This document shows positions 36,532 to 44,611 of a stretch of DNA of 64,000 nt, one piece after another (position 1 is the first letter of the stretch; every line of letters begins with the position of its first letter). Under the pieces are notes generated by a model. The model was not told the DNA's origin. It was given only the letters and a program-made list of their open reading frames with translations, and did no database searches. This DNA comes from Comamonas koreensis. Its GTDB lineage: Bacteria > Pseudomonadota > Gammaproteobacteria > Burkholderiales > Burkholderiaceae_C. A program made the translations under genes and the position numbers. The stretch spans positions 1,612,001-1,676,000 of the forward strand of contig NZ_CP043575.1 in NCBI RefSeq assembly GCF_014076495.1. Direction: 5' to 3'.

Positions 36532-36936
36532 ATGTCCATGGATACCGTTTTACAGAAAGTCGCCACCTTTGTGCCCGAATGCCTGGCTGCCGGCTATGTC
36601 GACGTGGCCACCGGCATGCTGCTGGCCATTCGCACGGTGGATTCGCACCCGCGCGAGGTGATCGACCTGGTGGCCGCTGCAACGGCCGACCTTTTCAACG
36701 GCCCCAATGTCTCGATGATCGAGCGCATGTTCAAGAAGTCGCGTGGCCTGCAGGACGACGGCCACCACTACTTCCAGGAGATCATCGTCAACAGCGACAA
36801 CCTGATCCACATCTTCATGCGCGGCAAGACCAACCCCGAGTATGTGGCCGTGCTGGTCTGCCGACGCACTGCCAATCTGGGCATGGCGCTGACCAAGGCG
36901 CGCATCATCATGCCCGAGCTCGAAGCCTCTCTGTAA
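36532..36936 (+). CDS. Roadblock/LC7-like protein
   Basis: A 134-residue protein with the alternating helix/strand pattern of the roadblock/profilin-like fold: a helix at the N terminus, the strand GMLLAIRTVDS, a long helix (EVIDLVAAATADLF), then strands HYFQEIIVNSDNLIHIFM and YVAVLVC, and a final helix. MglB, the best-known bacterial member, regulates a small GTPase; no MglA-type GTPase is nearby. It follows the ABC-phosphatase gene by 51 bp on the same strand, with GAAGGA nine bases before its ATG. A partner or scaffold role with the upstream protein is inference. Confidence 0.65.
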   Translation: MSMDTVLQKVATFVPECLAAGYVDVATGMLLAIRTVDSHPREVIDLVAAATADLFNGPNVSMIERMFKKSRGLQDDGHHYFQEIIVNSDNLIHIFMRGKTNPEYVAVLVCRRTANLGMALTKARIIMPELEASL

Positions 36937-36949
36937 TAAGATCGGGGCC

Positions 36950-37309
36950 ATGGCCCCAGAAGACACGATCACCATCTACCACAACCCGCGCTGCAGCAAT
37001 TCGCGCGGCGCGCTGGCGCTGATTGAGGCGCGCGGCATCCAGCCCCGGGTTGTTGACTACCTCCATGCCCAGCTCGATGCCGCCCATCTGGCGGCGCTGA
37101 TCGCCCAACTGGGTTTGCCAGTGCGCGAGGTGATGCGTAGCAAGGAAGCCATTTACCAGGAACTGGACCTGGGCCTCGAAGGCCTGAGCGATGCCGAGCT
37201 GATCGCGCAGATTGCCGCCCACCCCGAGCTCCTCAACCGGCCGATTGTGGTGAGCGCCAAGGGCGCCCGTTTGTGCCGCCCGCCCGAGCGGGTGCTCGAT
37301 CTGCTCTGA
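36950..37309 (+). CDS. arsC: Arsenate reductase, glutaredoxin-dependent type (ArsC)
   Basis: A 119-residue ArsC-family protein. Catalytic C15 lies in HNPRCSNSRGAL, and the arsenate-binding arginine pattern NRPIVVSAKGARLCRPPE is at the C terminus. Family members reduce arsenate with glutathione and glutaredoxin; no efflux gene (arsB/acr3) is adjacent, so a related reductase role (Spx/ArsC family) is possible. The ATG is the centre of a perfect 14-base palindrome (GGGGCCATGGCCCC), and no separate ribosome binding site is visible. The roadblock gene ends 13 bases before it. Confidence 0.85.
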   Translation: MAPEDTITIYHNPRCSNSRGALALIEARGIQPRVVDYLHAQLDAAHLAALIAQLGLPVREVMRSKEAIYQELDLGLEGLSDAELIAQIAAHPELLNRPIVVSAKGARLCRPPERVLDLL

Positions 37310-37368
37310 TGGGCCCGGCCACCTGCCTGCCAAGCCGCAGCCCTGCACCAGCAGACGGGGGCTAGCAG

Positions 37369-38772
37369 ATGCTGCGCGTGACCGTCCTGTCCGGCCTGGG
37401 CCACACGATTGCGGTGATGGTGGCGCTTTTGGTCTACACGCTGGTCACACGCGCCGGCCACCAGCGCCGCCACCCGGCATCGGCCATTGGCTGGGTGCTG
37501 GGCATGGTCACCTTTCCCTATCTCTTTTTGCCGCTGTTTCTGGTGTTCGGGCCGCGCAAGGCGGTGCGGCCCCCGGCGCATGCGGTCATCCCCAACAGCG
37601 GGCAGCGCCGCAGCAGCGTGCCCAAGCAGGTGCCGGCCTGGGCCGGCCAGCTGCTGGCGAGCATGGAGCTCGATGCCGCCCAGCCCAATGCCAAGGTGGT
37701 GTTTCACCAGGATGGTTTGCAGGCCCTGCAGCAGTTGCTGCGTCTGATCGAGCAGGCCCAGCGCAATCTGGACCTGTGCACCTATGTGTTTGCCGACGAT
37801 GTGGTGGGGCGCCAGATTGGCACGGCGCTGCAGCAGGCAGCGGCGCGCGGCGTCAGGGTGCGCTTGCTGCTCGATGGCGTGGGCTGCTGGCGCCTGCTGC
37901 CGTCGCGGCTGCGCCAGTTGCGGCGCTCGGGCGTGCTGGTGCGCCGTTTCATGGTGCCGATGCTCCAGCCCATTCGCGGCGGCAGCAACCTGCGCAACCA
38001 CCGCAAGCTGGCCGTGGCCGATGGCGTGCATGTCTGGAGCGGTGGGCGCAATCTGGCCGATGAGTATTTTTTGCCCAGCAGCGCCGGGCACCCGGCCTGG
38101 GTGGACCTGAGCTTCAACGTGCAAGGGGCCTTGGCCGGTGTGGTGACGGCGCAGTTCGAGGCGGACTGGCGTGCAGCCCGAGGGCGGCGCCGCCCAGTGT
38201 GGCTGTCGCCGGCGATGGCGCTGGGTGGCGGGGACCAGGCCTGGGCGCAGTGGCTGCCCAGCGGGCCCGACCATGCCGACGACACCTTGCATGCGCTCTA
38301 CCTGGCCAGCGCCTTCCATGCGCAGACCTCCATCACCTTGGTGAGCCCGTATTTTGTGCCCGATGACGCGCTGATCGAAGCCTGGTGCCTGGCCTGCCGG
38401 CGCGGCGTGCACCTGCGCGTGGTGGTGCCCCAGCGCTCCAACCACCGCCTGGCCGACTGGGCGCGCGAGCGCGCGTTGCGCGCCTTGGTGCTGGCGGGGG
38501 CAGAGGTATTTTGCTCCCCCCACATGGTGCATGCCAAGGTGGTGGTGGTGGACGACCGCATGGGGCTGTGCGGATCGGCCAACCTCGACGGGCGCAGCCT
38601 GTTCTTGAACTACGAGGCGATGACCGCCTTCTACAGCGCCCCCGACATCGCCTGGCTGCAGCAGTGGTCTGAGCAGCAGATGGCGCAAAGCTCCCCCTAC
38701 GCCTACCGCGCCCCTGGCTGGTGGCGCGATGTAGGGGAGGGGCTGGTGCGCGCAGTCGCCTTTCAGCTCTGA
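37369..38772 (+). CDS. Phospholipase D-family cardiolipin synthase-like enzyme
   Basis: A 467-residue protein with two N-terminal transmembrane segments and two HKD active sites: HRKLAVADG in the first half and HAKVVVVDD in the second, each followed by the Gly/Ser-rich GSANLDGRS type segment. This is the arrangement of cardiolipin synthases, which join two phosphatidylglycerols, or phosphatidylglycerol and another alcohol. Two PLD synthases are common in this group; whether this is the main one is unknown. Confidence 0.85.
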   Translation: MLRVTVLSGLGHTIAVMVALLVYTLVTRAGHQRRHPASAIGWVLGMVTFPYLFLPLFLVFGPRKAVRPPAHAVIPNSGQRRSSVPKQVPAWAGQLLASMELDAAQPNAKVVFHQDGLQALQQLLRLIEQAQRNLDLCTYVFADDVVGRQIGTALQQAAARGVRVRLLLDGVGCWRLLPSRLRQLRRSGVLVRRFMVPMLQPIRGGSNLRNHRKLAVADGVHVWSGGRNLADEYFLPSSAGHPAWVDLSFNVQGALAGVVTAQFEADWRAARGRRRPVWLSPAMALGGGDQAWAQWLPSGPDHADDTLHALYLASAFHAQTSITLVSPYFVPDDALIEAWCLACRRGVHLRVVVPQRSNHRLADWARERALRALVLAGAEVFCSPHMVHAKVVVVDDRMGLCGSANLDGRSLFLNYEAMTAFYSAPDIAWLQQWSEQQMAQSSPYAYRAPGWWRDVGEGLVRAVAFQL

Positions 38773-38801
38773 GGCGCAACGCAGCGCCAGCGCCACCACA
38801 A

Positions 38802-38819
38802 AGCCACCCGCAGGTGGCT
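38802..38819 (-). terminator. Terminator-like hairpin after the first IPTL-CTERM gene
   Basis: AGCCACC-TGCG-GGTGGCT on the minus strand, followed only by TTGTGG, so a weak terminator at best. Confidence 0.4.
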
Positions 38820-38823
38820 GGCA

Positions 38824-40023
38824 TCAGGCCTGCGGTCGTTTGCGTGCACGCGCCAGGCCCCATCCGGCAACCAGGCCCGACAGACCGAGCAAGGCCCAGA
38901 TATCGAGCAGCGGAACTGCCTTGGGCGTGGCCGGTTGCGGCGGCGTCGTGGTCTTGATCGGCCCAAAGGCGGCACTGCAGACCTCGGCACCCACCAGGGT
39001 GCCACGCTGGGCCACGGGGGTGACGCAGTAGTACAGATAGGCCTTGTCGTCGGCCGCTTGCGTGGTGTAGGTCACGGTGCCCGATGCGCCCATCGTGTTG
39101 CCTGACTGCAGCACCGTACCCTGGGCCGCCTGGGTCAGGTCGGCATTGGCACTGCGCACCCATTGGTAGCGCGTACCTGCCGTGCTGCCATCTTCAGGGT
39201 CGGTTTCGGTGTCGGCATAGCTGTAGCTGCCGGTCAGCGTCTGGCCGACCTCGGGCTGGCCATTGACGGCAGGGATGACGCTGGGCGCCTCATTGGCGGT
39301 ACAGGCATTGGCCCCTGCGATGGCGGCGGCAAAGCCCATGGCGGGGTTGCCGCTTTTGACATAGACCGTGATGGTGTTGGCCCCTGCCTGCCAATCGGGC
39401 GAGGCCATCGCAATGGTGAGCCAGCGAGAGCTGCCAAAGCCGTTGTAGCCAAACTGGTTGGCGCTGCCCGCTTGGGGCAGACCCCAGGTTCCCGCACCGC
39501 GTGCCAGCTGCGATTGGCCGTTGATGAAGATATCCACCACCGAGTTGTCGGCGCTGTAGGTCATCGAGGGCTGAAAGCTACCCAGAGACACGCTGGGGTC
39601 GAGGTTGAACTGCACCTGGAACAGCCCATCGATATTGCCAAAGTTGGCGCCATCGATGTAGGGCTGGCCGCCCCAGGCATTGAGGCCAATCCACTGCGCG
39701 GTGCTGCTGTTGGCTGGCGTGCTGGTCCAGCTCGCGTTGCGGCTGGTGACGATGGCTGCATCACCAAAACTGCCCCAGTTGGCAGGCGAGCTGCCCGCGT
39801 AGGCCGCCAGGTACTGGAAGCGCCAACGTCCGTCGATGGCTGGGTTGGATGCACTGGGCTGGCCGGTGTTGAGCTGCGCCAGCGAGTTGGGGCTGCAGTC
39901 GATGGTGACGGGGCTCTGGGCTTGCGCCGGCAGGGCACAGACGGCCATGGCTGTCGCCAGCAGCGAGCTGGCAAGCCAGGCTTGGGGCTGTGGTGTGGAC
40001 CGGAAAAACATCGTAAATGACAT
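38824..40023 (-). CDS. Secreted IPTL-CTERM-type protein (1)
   Basis: A 399-residue exported protein. Signal peptide about residues 15-36, ending ALPAQAQS. A beta-rich ectodomain of about 240 residues follows, then one copy of a module (QTLTGSYSYADTETDPEDG ... YLYYCV ... AEVCSAAFGP) that is homologous to the two repeats of the protein at 43145. The C terminus has a variant sorting signal: TPKAVPLLDIW, a hydrophobic helix and ARARKR. This matches the IPTL-CTERM layout although Pro-Leu-Leu replaces Pro-Thr-Leu. Expected fate: cleavage and anchoring by an exosortase (XrtH type). Function of the ectodomain unknown. Confidence 0.75.
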   Translation of the reverse strand: MSFTMFFRSTPQPQAWLASSLLATAMAVCALPAQAQSPVTIDCSPNSLAQLNTGQPSASNPAIDGRWRFQYLAAYAGSSPANWGSFGDAAIVTSRNASWTSTPANSSTAQWIGLNAWGGQPYIDGANFGNIDGLFQVQFNLDPSVSLGSFQPSMTYSADNSVVDIFINGQSQLARGAGTWGLPQAGSANQFGYNGFGSSRWLTIAMASPDWQAGANTITVYVKSGNPAMGFAAAIAGANACTANEAPSVIPAVNGQPEVGQTLTGSYSYADTETDPEDGSTAGTRYQWVRSANADLTQAAQGTVLQSGNTMGASGTVTYTTQAADDKAYLYYCVTPVAQRGTLVGAEVCSAAFGPIKTTTPPQPATPKAVPLLDIWALLGLSGLVAGWGLARARKRPQA

Positions 40024-40243
40024 CCAAGAATTCAATTGATTTTTTATTATTCCAAATCGGATTGTCCGCGTCTGTTACCAACGCTGCCCAGGGATGCCTT
40101 TTGATAATTGTCCACAGAGTTGTGGCATTTTGCTGCTGCTCCGGTGCGGGCAGGCTGCCTGCAGTGGCCTTGTCAACGGTGGAGGGTGGGGTGGGCGTGG
40201 CTTGCGGCTGCACCGAAGGTGTGGTCTGCGATGCAGGCAGCCA

Positions 40244-40273
40244 TTGACAAGTAAACCTGACATTTGCTAAAGT
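40244..40273 (+). promoter_or_regulatory. Promoter of the membrane protein/HTH pair
   Basis: -35 TTGACA (40244-40249), 18-bp spacer, -10 TAAAGT (40268-40273). The palindrome at 40249-40284 covers the spacer, the -10 and the likely start of transcription. Confidence 0.65.
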
Positions 40274-40284
40274 CAGGTTTACTT
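40249..40284. promoter_or_regulatory. Large perfect operator palindrome
   Basis: Inverted repeat with 13-bp arms AAGTAAACCTGAC and GTCAGGTTTACTT around a 10-bp centre. It overlaps the promoter of a gene pair that ends with an HTH regulator, so autorepression is likely. The rest of the 283-bp gap 40024-40306 shows no other signal. Confidence 0.7.
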
Positions 40285-40306
40285 TACATCTCGCTTTATC
40301 CTGACC

Positions 40307-40717
40307 ATGCATAACGCTCTTCCTCCCCCTTACCCCAGCCCCAGCATGCGCGCCTACTTCCTCCGCACAGCGCTGTGGATGGGCCTGTACTGCGCCCTCC
40401 ATGCGCTGGTCATCGTGGGCGTTTTTGATGCCATCCTTGGCACGCCCGCGGCCTGGCTGCTGGCGCTGGCCGTTGCGCTACCGATTGCCGCGCAGCTGCG
40501 TGCGTCCTTGCAGTGGATACAGGCAGCGGACGAGTACCAGCGCGCGCAGGCCGTCCGCAGCGTGGTGATCGCCTGCGGCCTGGTGCTGATACTGTGCAGC
40601 GTCTGGGGCTTTGGCGAGAGCTATGCCGCAGCGCCCCATGCACCGGCCTGGCTGGTGGTGCCGCTGTTCTGGCTGGTCTGGGGGCTCGTCACTGGCGTGA
40701 TGCGGCTGCGCAGCTGA
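40307..40717 (+). CDS. Small membrane protein paired with an HTH regulator
   Basis: A 136-residue protein with four hydrophobic segments (about 20-42, 44-64, 82-104, 110-130). I do not recognise a named family with certainty; small membrane proteins preceding a YozG-like HTH gene are a common pair (DUF2178-like or similar). It is translated just ahead of the HTH gene, one base between stop and start. Probably controlled by the large palindrome upstream. Confidence 0.6.
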   Translation: MHNALPPPYPSPSMRAYFLRTALWMGLYCALHALVIVGVFDAILGTPAAWLLALAVALPIAAQLRASLQWIQAADEYQRAQAVRSVVIACGLVLILCSVWGFGESYAAAPHAPAWLVVPLFWLVWGLVTGVMRLRS

Positions 40718-40718
40718 G

Positions 40719-40937
40719 ATGGACAACCATCTGCGTACGCTGCGCGCCCAGGCCCAATGGACCCAGGCCGATCTGGCGCAGCGCCTGGGGGTATCGCGCC
40801 AGGCCGTCAACGCGCTGGAGACGGGCAAGCACGACCCGTCGCTGGACCTGGCCTACCGCATCAGCGTGGTGTTTGAGCTGCCGGTCGAGGCGATCTTTCA
40901 GAACCCTTACCGCAGCGCGCCGGGCTTCGATCGCTGA
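40719..40937 (+). CDS. Small Cro/C1-type HTH transcriptional regulator
   Basis: A 72-residue protein that is almost only a helix-turn-helix domain of the XRE family: QADLAQRLGVSRQAVNALETGKHDPSLDLAYRIS, with a short tail (LPVEAIFQNPY) as in YozG-like regulators. It follows the membrane protein gene directly. The likely target is the palindrome at 40249-40284 in the common promoter. Confidence 0.88.
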   Translation: MDNHLRTLRAQAQWTQADLAQRLGVSRQAVNALETGKHDPSLDLAYRISVVFELPVEAIFQNPYRSAPGFDR

Positions 40938-41149
40938 TCTGTGTCAAGCATGGGCGTGCATAGCCCCCTATCGTCGGCATTGGCTGACAGGGTTTTCTCT
41001 GCTTTGGTATGAAGCTAGTGGCTCTCTGAATAAGAGAGCTGAACAACATGCGCGCCGCCATCTGGCTGCCATCATCGGGCCAGATACTGGCCGCTGGCGC
41101 CACTCGCTCTCGCTTCGTTTGTCTTCAATGCTTGTTTGAAAGGTACACC

Positions 41150-41686
41150 ATGGCCAAATCTGAACGCAGCACGAAAACGGATATCAAAGCCCGCCGCAAG
41201 GCCCCGCTGGCAACGCCCAGCGATCTGGATGCCGGGGCCACCAAGGACATCAGCGCGGCCCTCAACGGCATCCTGGCCGATGTGTTTGCGCTCTACCTGA
41301 AGACCAAGAATTTCCACTGGCACATGAGCGGCCCGCACTTCCGTGACTACCACCTGCTGCTCGATGAACAGGCCGACCAGCTCTATGCGATGACCGACGC
41401 GATTGCCGAGCGCATCCGCAAAGTGGGCGGCACGACCTTGCGCTCCATTGGCCACATCGCGCGCCTGCAGCGCATCAGCGACAACGATGCCGACTATGTC
41501 GATCCGCTCGATATGCTGGCCGAGCTGCGTGAGGACAACCAGCAGCTCGCCGCCCGCCTGCGCGAAGCCCACAACGTGACCGACGAGCACCGCGATATTG
41601 CCTCGTCCAGCCTGCTGGAAAACTGGATTGACGAGACCGAGCGCCGCACCTGGTTCCTGTTTGAATCCAGCCGCAACGCGGGCTAA
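41150..41686 (+). CDS. dps: Dps-family DNA-binding ferritin
   Basis: A 178-residue four-helix ferritin-like protein. The ferroxidase residues at the dimer interface are in KNFHWHMSGPHFRDYHLLLDEQ (His, then Asp/Glu), and the N-terminal Lys/Arg-rich tail (KTDIKARRKAP) is of the kind that binds DNA in Dps. It stores iron and protects DNA against peroxide in stationary phase. The ATG at 41150 follows GAAAGG. Confidence 0.93.
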   Translation: MAKSERSTKTDIKARRKAPLATPSDLDAGATKDISAALNGILADVFALYLKTKNFHWHMSGPHFRDYHLLLDEQADQLYAMTDAIAERIRKVGGTTLRSIGHIARLQRISDNDADYVDPLDMLAELREDNQQLAARLREAHNVTDEHRDIASSSLLENWIDETERRTWFLFESSRNAG

Positions 41687-41732
41687 GCGCCCCAGGCTAT
41701 CCCCGTTGCAGTAGCCGGGGACCGTGCCTGGC

Positions 41733-42377
41733 TCAGCGCCGCGCTGGCTTTGCCACTGCGCGTTGGCGGCGTTGCTGCATCCAGGCGATGGGTGCCAGCA
41801 CCAGCGACAGCAAGGCCAGGCTCCATGGGGCCAGGGTGGGCACCGGGGTGGGAGCCACGGCAGGCACTACCACCGCACGACCGACCACCTCACCCGAGGC
41901 GATAAATCGCATGGCGCCTGGGCCTGAACAGGTGGCATCGGGGCAGAAGGTGGAAAAGGCCTTGTTCCGTAGTGCCACCGTGACTGCCGCTTCTGCTTCA
42001 GGCGGCTTGATCGCAATCGTGCCACCGGCATCCGTCATCGGGCTTTGCAGGTCCAGCAAAATGACTTGCTTGCCCGTCAGATCGCTGGTGTCAGCAGGCA
42101 CAAAGATCATGTTTTGTGCCGGGTCGGGCAGGTAGGCGTCGCAGTTGGAGCCATCGCAGGTATTGCTGAAGCTGGCAGCCGGTATGCCCTCCGTGCTCGT
42201 GGCGGTCACATTGATGGCGCTAAAGGTCTGGGTGGTGGCATCAAACACATAGGAGCCAGAGGCGGTGCCGCCATCGACAAACTTCACGTCTGTCAGGGTC
42301 CACTGCACCAACGCCGCATTCGCGGCCGAGGCAAAGCCCCCGATGGCCAGGGCGCCGGCGCACAGCAATGTTTTCAT
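41733..42377 (-). CDS. Secreted IPTL-CTERM-type protein (2)
   Basis: A 214-residue exported protein: signal peptide (MKTLLCAGALAIGGFASAANA), a beta-rich domain with a Cys pair (NTCDGSNCDAY) and another (FCPDATC), and a C-terminal sorting signal PTPVPTLAPW, hydrophobic stretch, QQRRQR. GGAG seven bases before ATG 42377. The ectodomain (TLTDVKFVDGGTASGSYVFD) resembles small proteins with PEP-CTERM-like anchors; function unknown. Confidence 0.8.
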   Translation of the reverse strand: MKTLLCAGALAIGGFASAANAALVQWTLTDVKFVDGGTASGSYVFDATTQTFSAINVTATSTEGIPAASFSNTCDGSNCDAYLPDPAQNMIFVPADTSDLTGKQVILLDLQSPMTDAGGTIAIKPPEAEAAVTVALRNKAFSTFCPDATCSGPGAMRFIASGEVVGRAVVVPAVAPTPVPTLAPWSLALLSLVLAPIAWMQQRRQRAVAKPARR

Positions 42378-42587
42378 CGCAATCTCCATGTGTGTGGAAT
42401 GCAAACAAATGTATCGCATTTGCAAGTATTTACTATCCCGTATTCTGGGGATTTCATGGGCGTTGAAGCTGTGTTAGACGCTATTGTCAGACGCCATGCC
42501 TTTTTGCTGAGAGTTGGCCTGGCGAGGGCACCAGTGCACGTAAAGATTGCTACAGTTTGAGCCTGCATCAATTTTTGTGGTGGATCT

Positions 42588-42935
42588 ATGGATAACCAAG
42601 AAACAGTCACCATCCATACACCTTTTGCGATCTCGCCCCGGGGGGCTGAGGTTCTGGCAACGGGTTGGAGCGTCAGGAAAGAGTTCATCGGCGAGCCGGT
42701 GCACGATACCAACGGCCAGGAAATTGGTACCGTGGATGATGTGATCGTCGGCAAGGAAGACAATCTTATTTTTGCCATTGTCGGCATTGGCGGCTTTATG
42801 GGCCTGGGCACCTACGATGTCGCCATTGAGTTCTCGCGTTTCAAAGTGGGCAAGTACGGCTTGCTGCTCCCCGATGCGAGCAAGGAGACCTTGCAGGGCC
42901 TGCCCCAGTTTGTGTATCCGAAGGCCACTGCTTAA
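42588..42935 (+). CDS. PRC-barrel domain protein
   Basis: A 115-residue soluble protein whose middle (FIGEPVHDTNGQEIGTVDDVIVGKEDNLIFAIVGIGGFMG) is a PRC-barrel, a small beta barrel found in RimM and photosynthetic reaction centre H subunits. Stand-alone PRC-barrel proteins are widespread and often stress-linked, with no defined role. It is divergent from the IPTL-CTERM gene at 41733. Confidence 0.88.
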   Translation: MDNQETVTIHTPFAISPRGAEVLATGWSVRKEFIGEPVHDTNGQEIGTVDDVIVGKEDNLIFAIVGIGGFMGLGTYDVAIEFSRFKVGKYGLLLPDASKETLQGLPQFVYPKATA

Positions 42936-43101
42936 GGTCGATCATGTCGCGCAGAGCGCCGTGTGCTGTGCAACACAGCTCCGGCGCTTTTGCCTTGGTG
43001 GTCTTTGGGTCAAGGTGCCTGCGCCCGACCAGAAACTACCCGCAAAGGAACATGCGGGCTGAGCCAGCCGCCGGCACATCTGCCCAGCATGCGTGGACAT
43101 G

Positions 43102-43123
43102 AAAAAGCCACCTTGCGGTGGCT
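43102..43123 (-). terminator. Terminator after IPTL-CTERM gene 3
   Basis: Minus-strand hairpin AGCCACC-GCAA-GGTGGCT followed by TTTTC. Confidence 0.8.
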
Positions 43124-43144
43124 ATCCGTGATCGGCGATGGTAT

Positions 43145-44611
43145 TTAGCCGATGTGCTTGCGCTGGCGCCGGATCCCCAGCAGGGCGATCAGCGGTGTCA
43201 AGCCCATGAGCGCCCAGGGGCCCAAGCCTGGCACCGGTGTAGGCGCCTGCTGCACCACGCGGGTGGTGACCGGCCCTACAGGGCTGGTGCACACCTCCAG
43301 CCCAGGGCTTGCACCGGTTTGCGCGGCAGGCTTGACGCAGAAGAAGACATATTGGTTCAGGTCTGCGGCTTGCAGGGTATAGGTAGGCGTCTGGCCTGCC
43401 CCCCCGGTGGTGCCGCTCGCTACTACTGTGCCGTCGCTGGAGCTGCTGATGCTGGGGTTGGGGCTGGTCACAAACTGGTAGGTGGTGCCGCTGGGGTTTT
43501 CAACGTCGCTGTTGTTGTCCGCATAGGTGTAGCTGCCGGTCACGGTGGAGCCGACCTGGGGTGTGCCGGTGATCGACGGGACGGCCGTGGGCACCACATT
43601 GGGTGGCAGCTCGGTCACCGGGCCCAGCGCGGTAGTGCAGACCTCCAGCCCGGGGGTTGCGCCGGTTTGTGCATCTGGCCTGACGCAGAAAAAGATATTT
43701 TTATCCTGGTCCGCTGGCTGCAAGGTGTAGGTGGGCGTCTGGCTTGCACCTCCGGTTGTTCCGCTCGCCACTACCGTGCCGTCGCTGGAGCTGCTGATGC
43801 TGGGACTGGCGCTGGTCACAAACTGGTAGGTGGTACCGCTGGGGTTTTCAACGTCGTTGTTGTTGTCCGCATAGGTGTAGCTGCCGGTCACGGTGGAGCC
43901 GACCTGCGAGGTGCCGGTGATCGTCGGCTCGGCAATCGGTACGGTGTTCGGTGGTGCGCGTTCGATCAAGGCCACCATGTGCTGGTAGGCAGGATCGCGA
44001 TTGCGAAACAGGTCCATCGTGTAGGTGCCGGACCGGTAGGAGGTACGCAGCGTCGGCAGACTGGCCTTCATGGCGTCGTACAAGGAGTTGTACGCGCTTA
44101 CAAATGCGGCTTGGTCCGAGCCGCCATACTCAATGACGTTCTCTGAAGCAGGACGGGATGCGCCTGCACTGATGTTGATGCTGGCGGCGCTTCCGTCGTA
44201 GTCGTTGCCAAGCTCCCACAGTGCATACTGGAGGGCTCGCCGCTGCTCCACGCTCCCATTCTTGTAATAGCTGAGGTAGTACTGGTCGAGCAGCCAGTAA
44301 ATCGCTGCCTCGCCCGCCGCTCCTGAGGCGCCCTTGATGGCGCTGGCGCCCGCTTCCGTGTCAAATTGGGCTTGGGGGACGGGTGTGGCGGCGTTGGCAA
44401 AAGGCGGTTGTGTGGAATGGTCAATGCAAATCAGCAGTACTGACTCATCGCTATACAGCGCCCCATTGGCATCGTATCTGAGCTCTTCCGAGGTCCCGGA
44501 ATAGATCGAACTGAAGTTGTAATTCACCGCACCAGAAACGAACGCGGCGCTGGACAAGCCAGGCACCGCCATCGCAAGCGCTGCAGCAAGGGTCTGCATT
44601 TGTTGTCGCAT
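43145..44611 (-). CDS. Secreted IPTL-CTERM-type protein (3) with two tandem modules
   Basis: A 488-residue exported protein. Signal peptide about 1-22 (ending GLSSAAF). Residues 25-215 include a thioester-domain-like layout (SVLLICIDHSTQPPF, with YWLLDQYYLSYY and a following QYALWELGND), as in some Gram-positive-type adhesins; this is a pattern match only. Residues 226-341 and 342-457 are two nearly identical modules beginning PSITGT.QVGSTVTGSYTYAD, each with FFCV and LEVC cysteines. The C terminus is PTPVPGLGPW, a hydrophobic helix and RRQRK, an IPTL-type signal. Confidence 0.8.
   Translation of the reverse strand: MRQQMQTLAAALAMAVPGLSSAAFVSGAVNYNFSSIYSGTSEELRYDANGALYSDESVLLICIDHSTQPPFANAATPVPQAQFDTEAGASAIKGASGAAGEAAIYWLLDQYYLSYYKNGSVEQRRALQYALWELGNDYDGSAASINISAGASRPASENVIEYGGSDQAAFVSAYNSLYDAMKASLPTLRTSYRSGTYTMDLFRNRDPAYQHMVALIERAPPNTVPIAEPTITGTSQVGSTVTGSYTYADNNNDVENPSGTTYQFVTSASPSISSSSDGTVVASGTTGGASQTPTYTLQPADQDKNIFFCVRPDAQTGATPGLEVCTTALGPVTELPPNVVPTAVPSITGTPQVGSTVTGSYTYADNNSDVENPSGTTYQFVTSPNPSISSSSDGTVVASGTTGGAGQTPTYTLQAADLNQYVFFCVKPAAQTGASPGLEVCTSPVGPVTTRVVQQAPTPVPGLGPWALMGLTPLIALLGIRRQRKHIG
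43240..43587 (-). repeat. 348-bp direct repeat unit, C-terminal copy
   Basis: Encodes one 116-residue module of the protein at 43145. The match to the adjacent unit is high; for example, the 'CAAACTGGTAGGTGGT' stretch at 43471 recurs at 43819, exactly 348 bp away. Unit edges are approximate. Confidence 0.8.
43588..43935 (-). repeat. 348-bp direct repeat unit, N-terminal copy
   Basis: The other copy of the 116-residue module, in the same frame and orientation. Differences are scattered, partly silent, so the duplication is not very recent. Confidence 0.8.
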
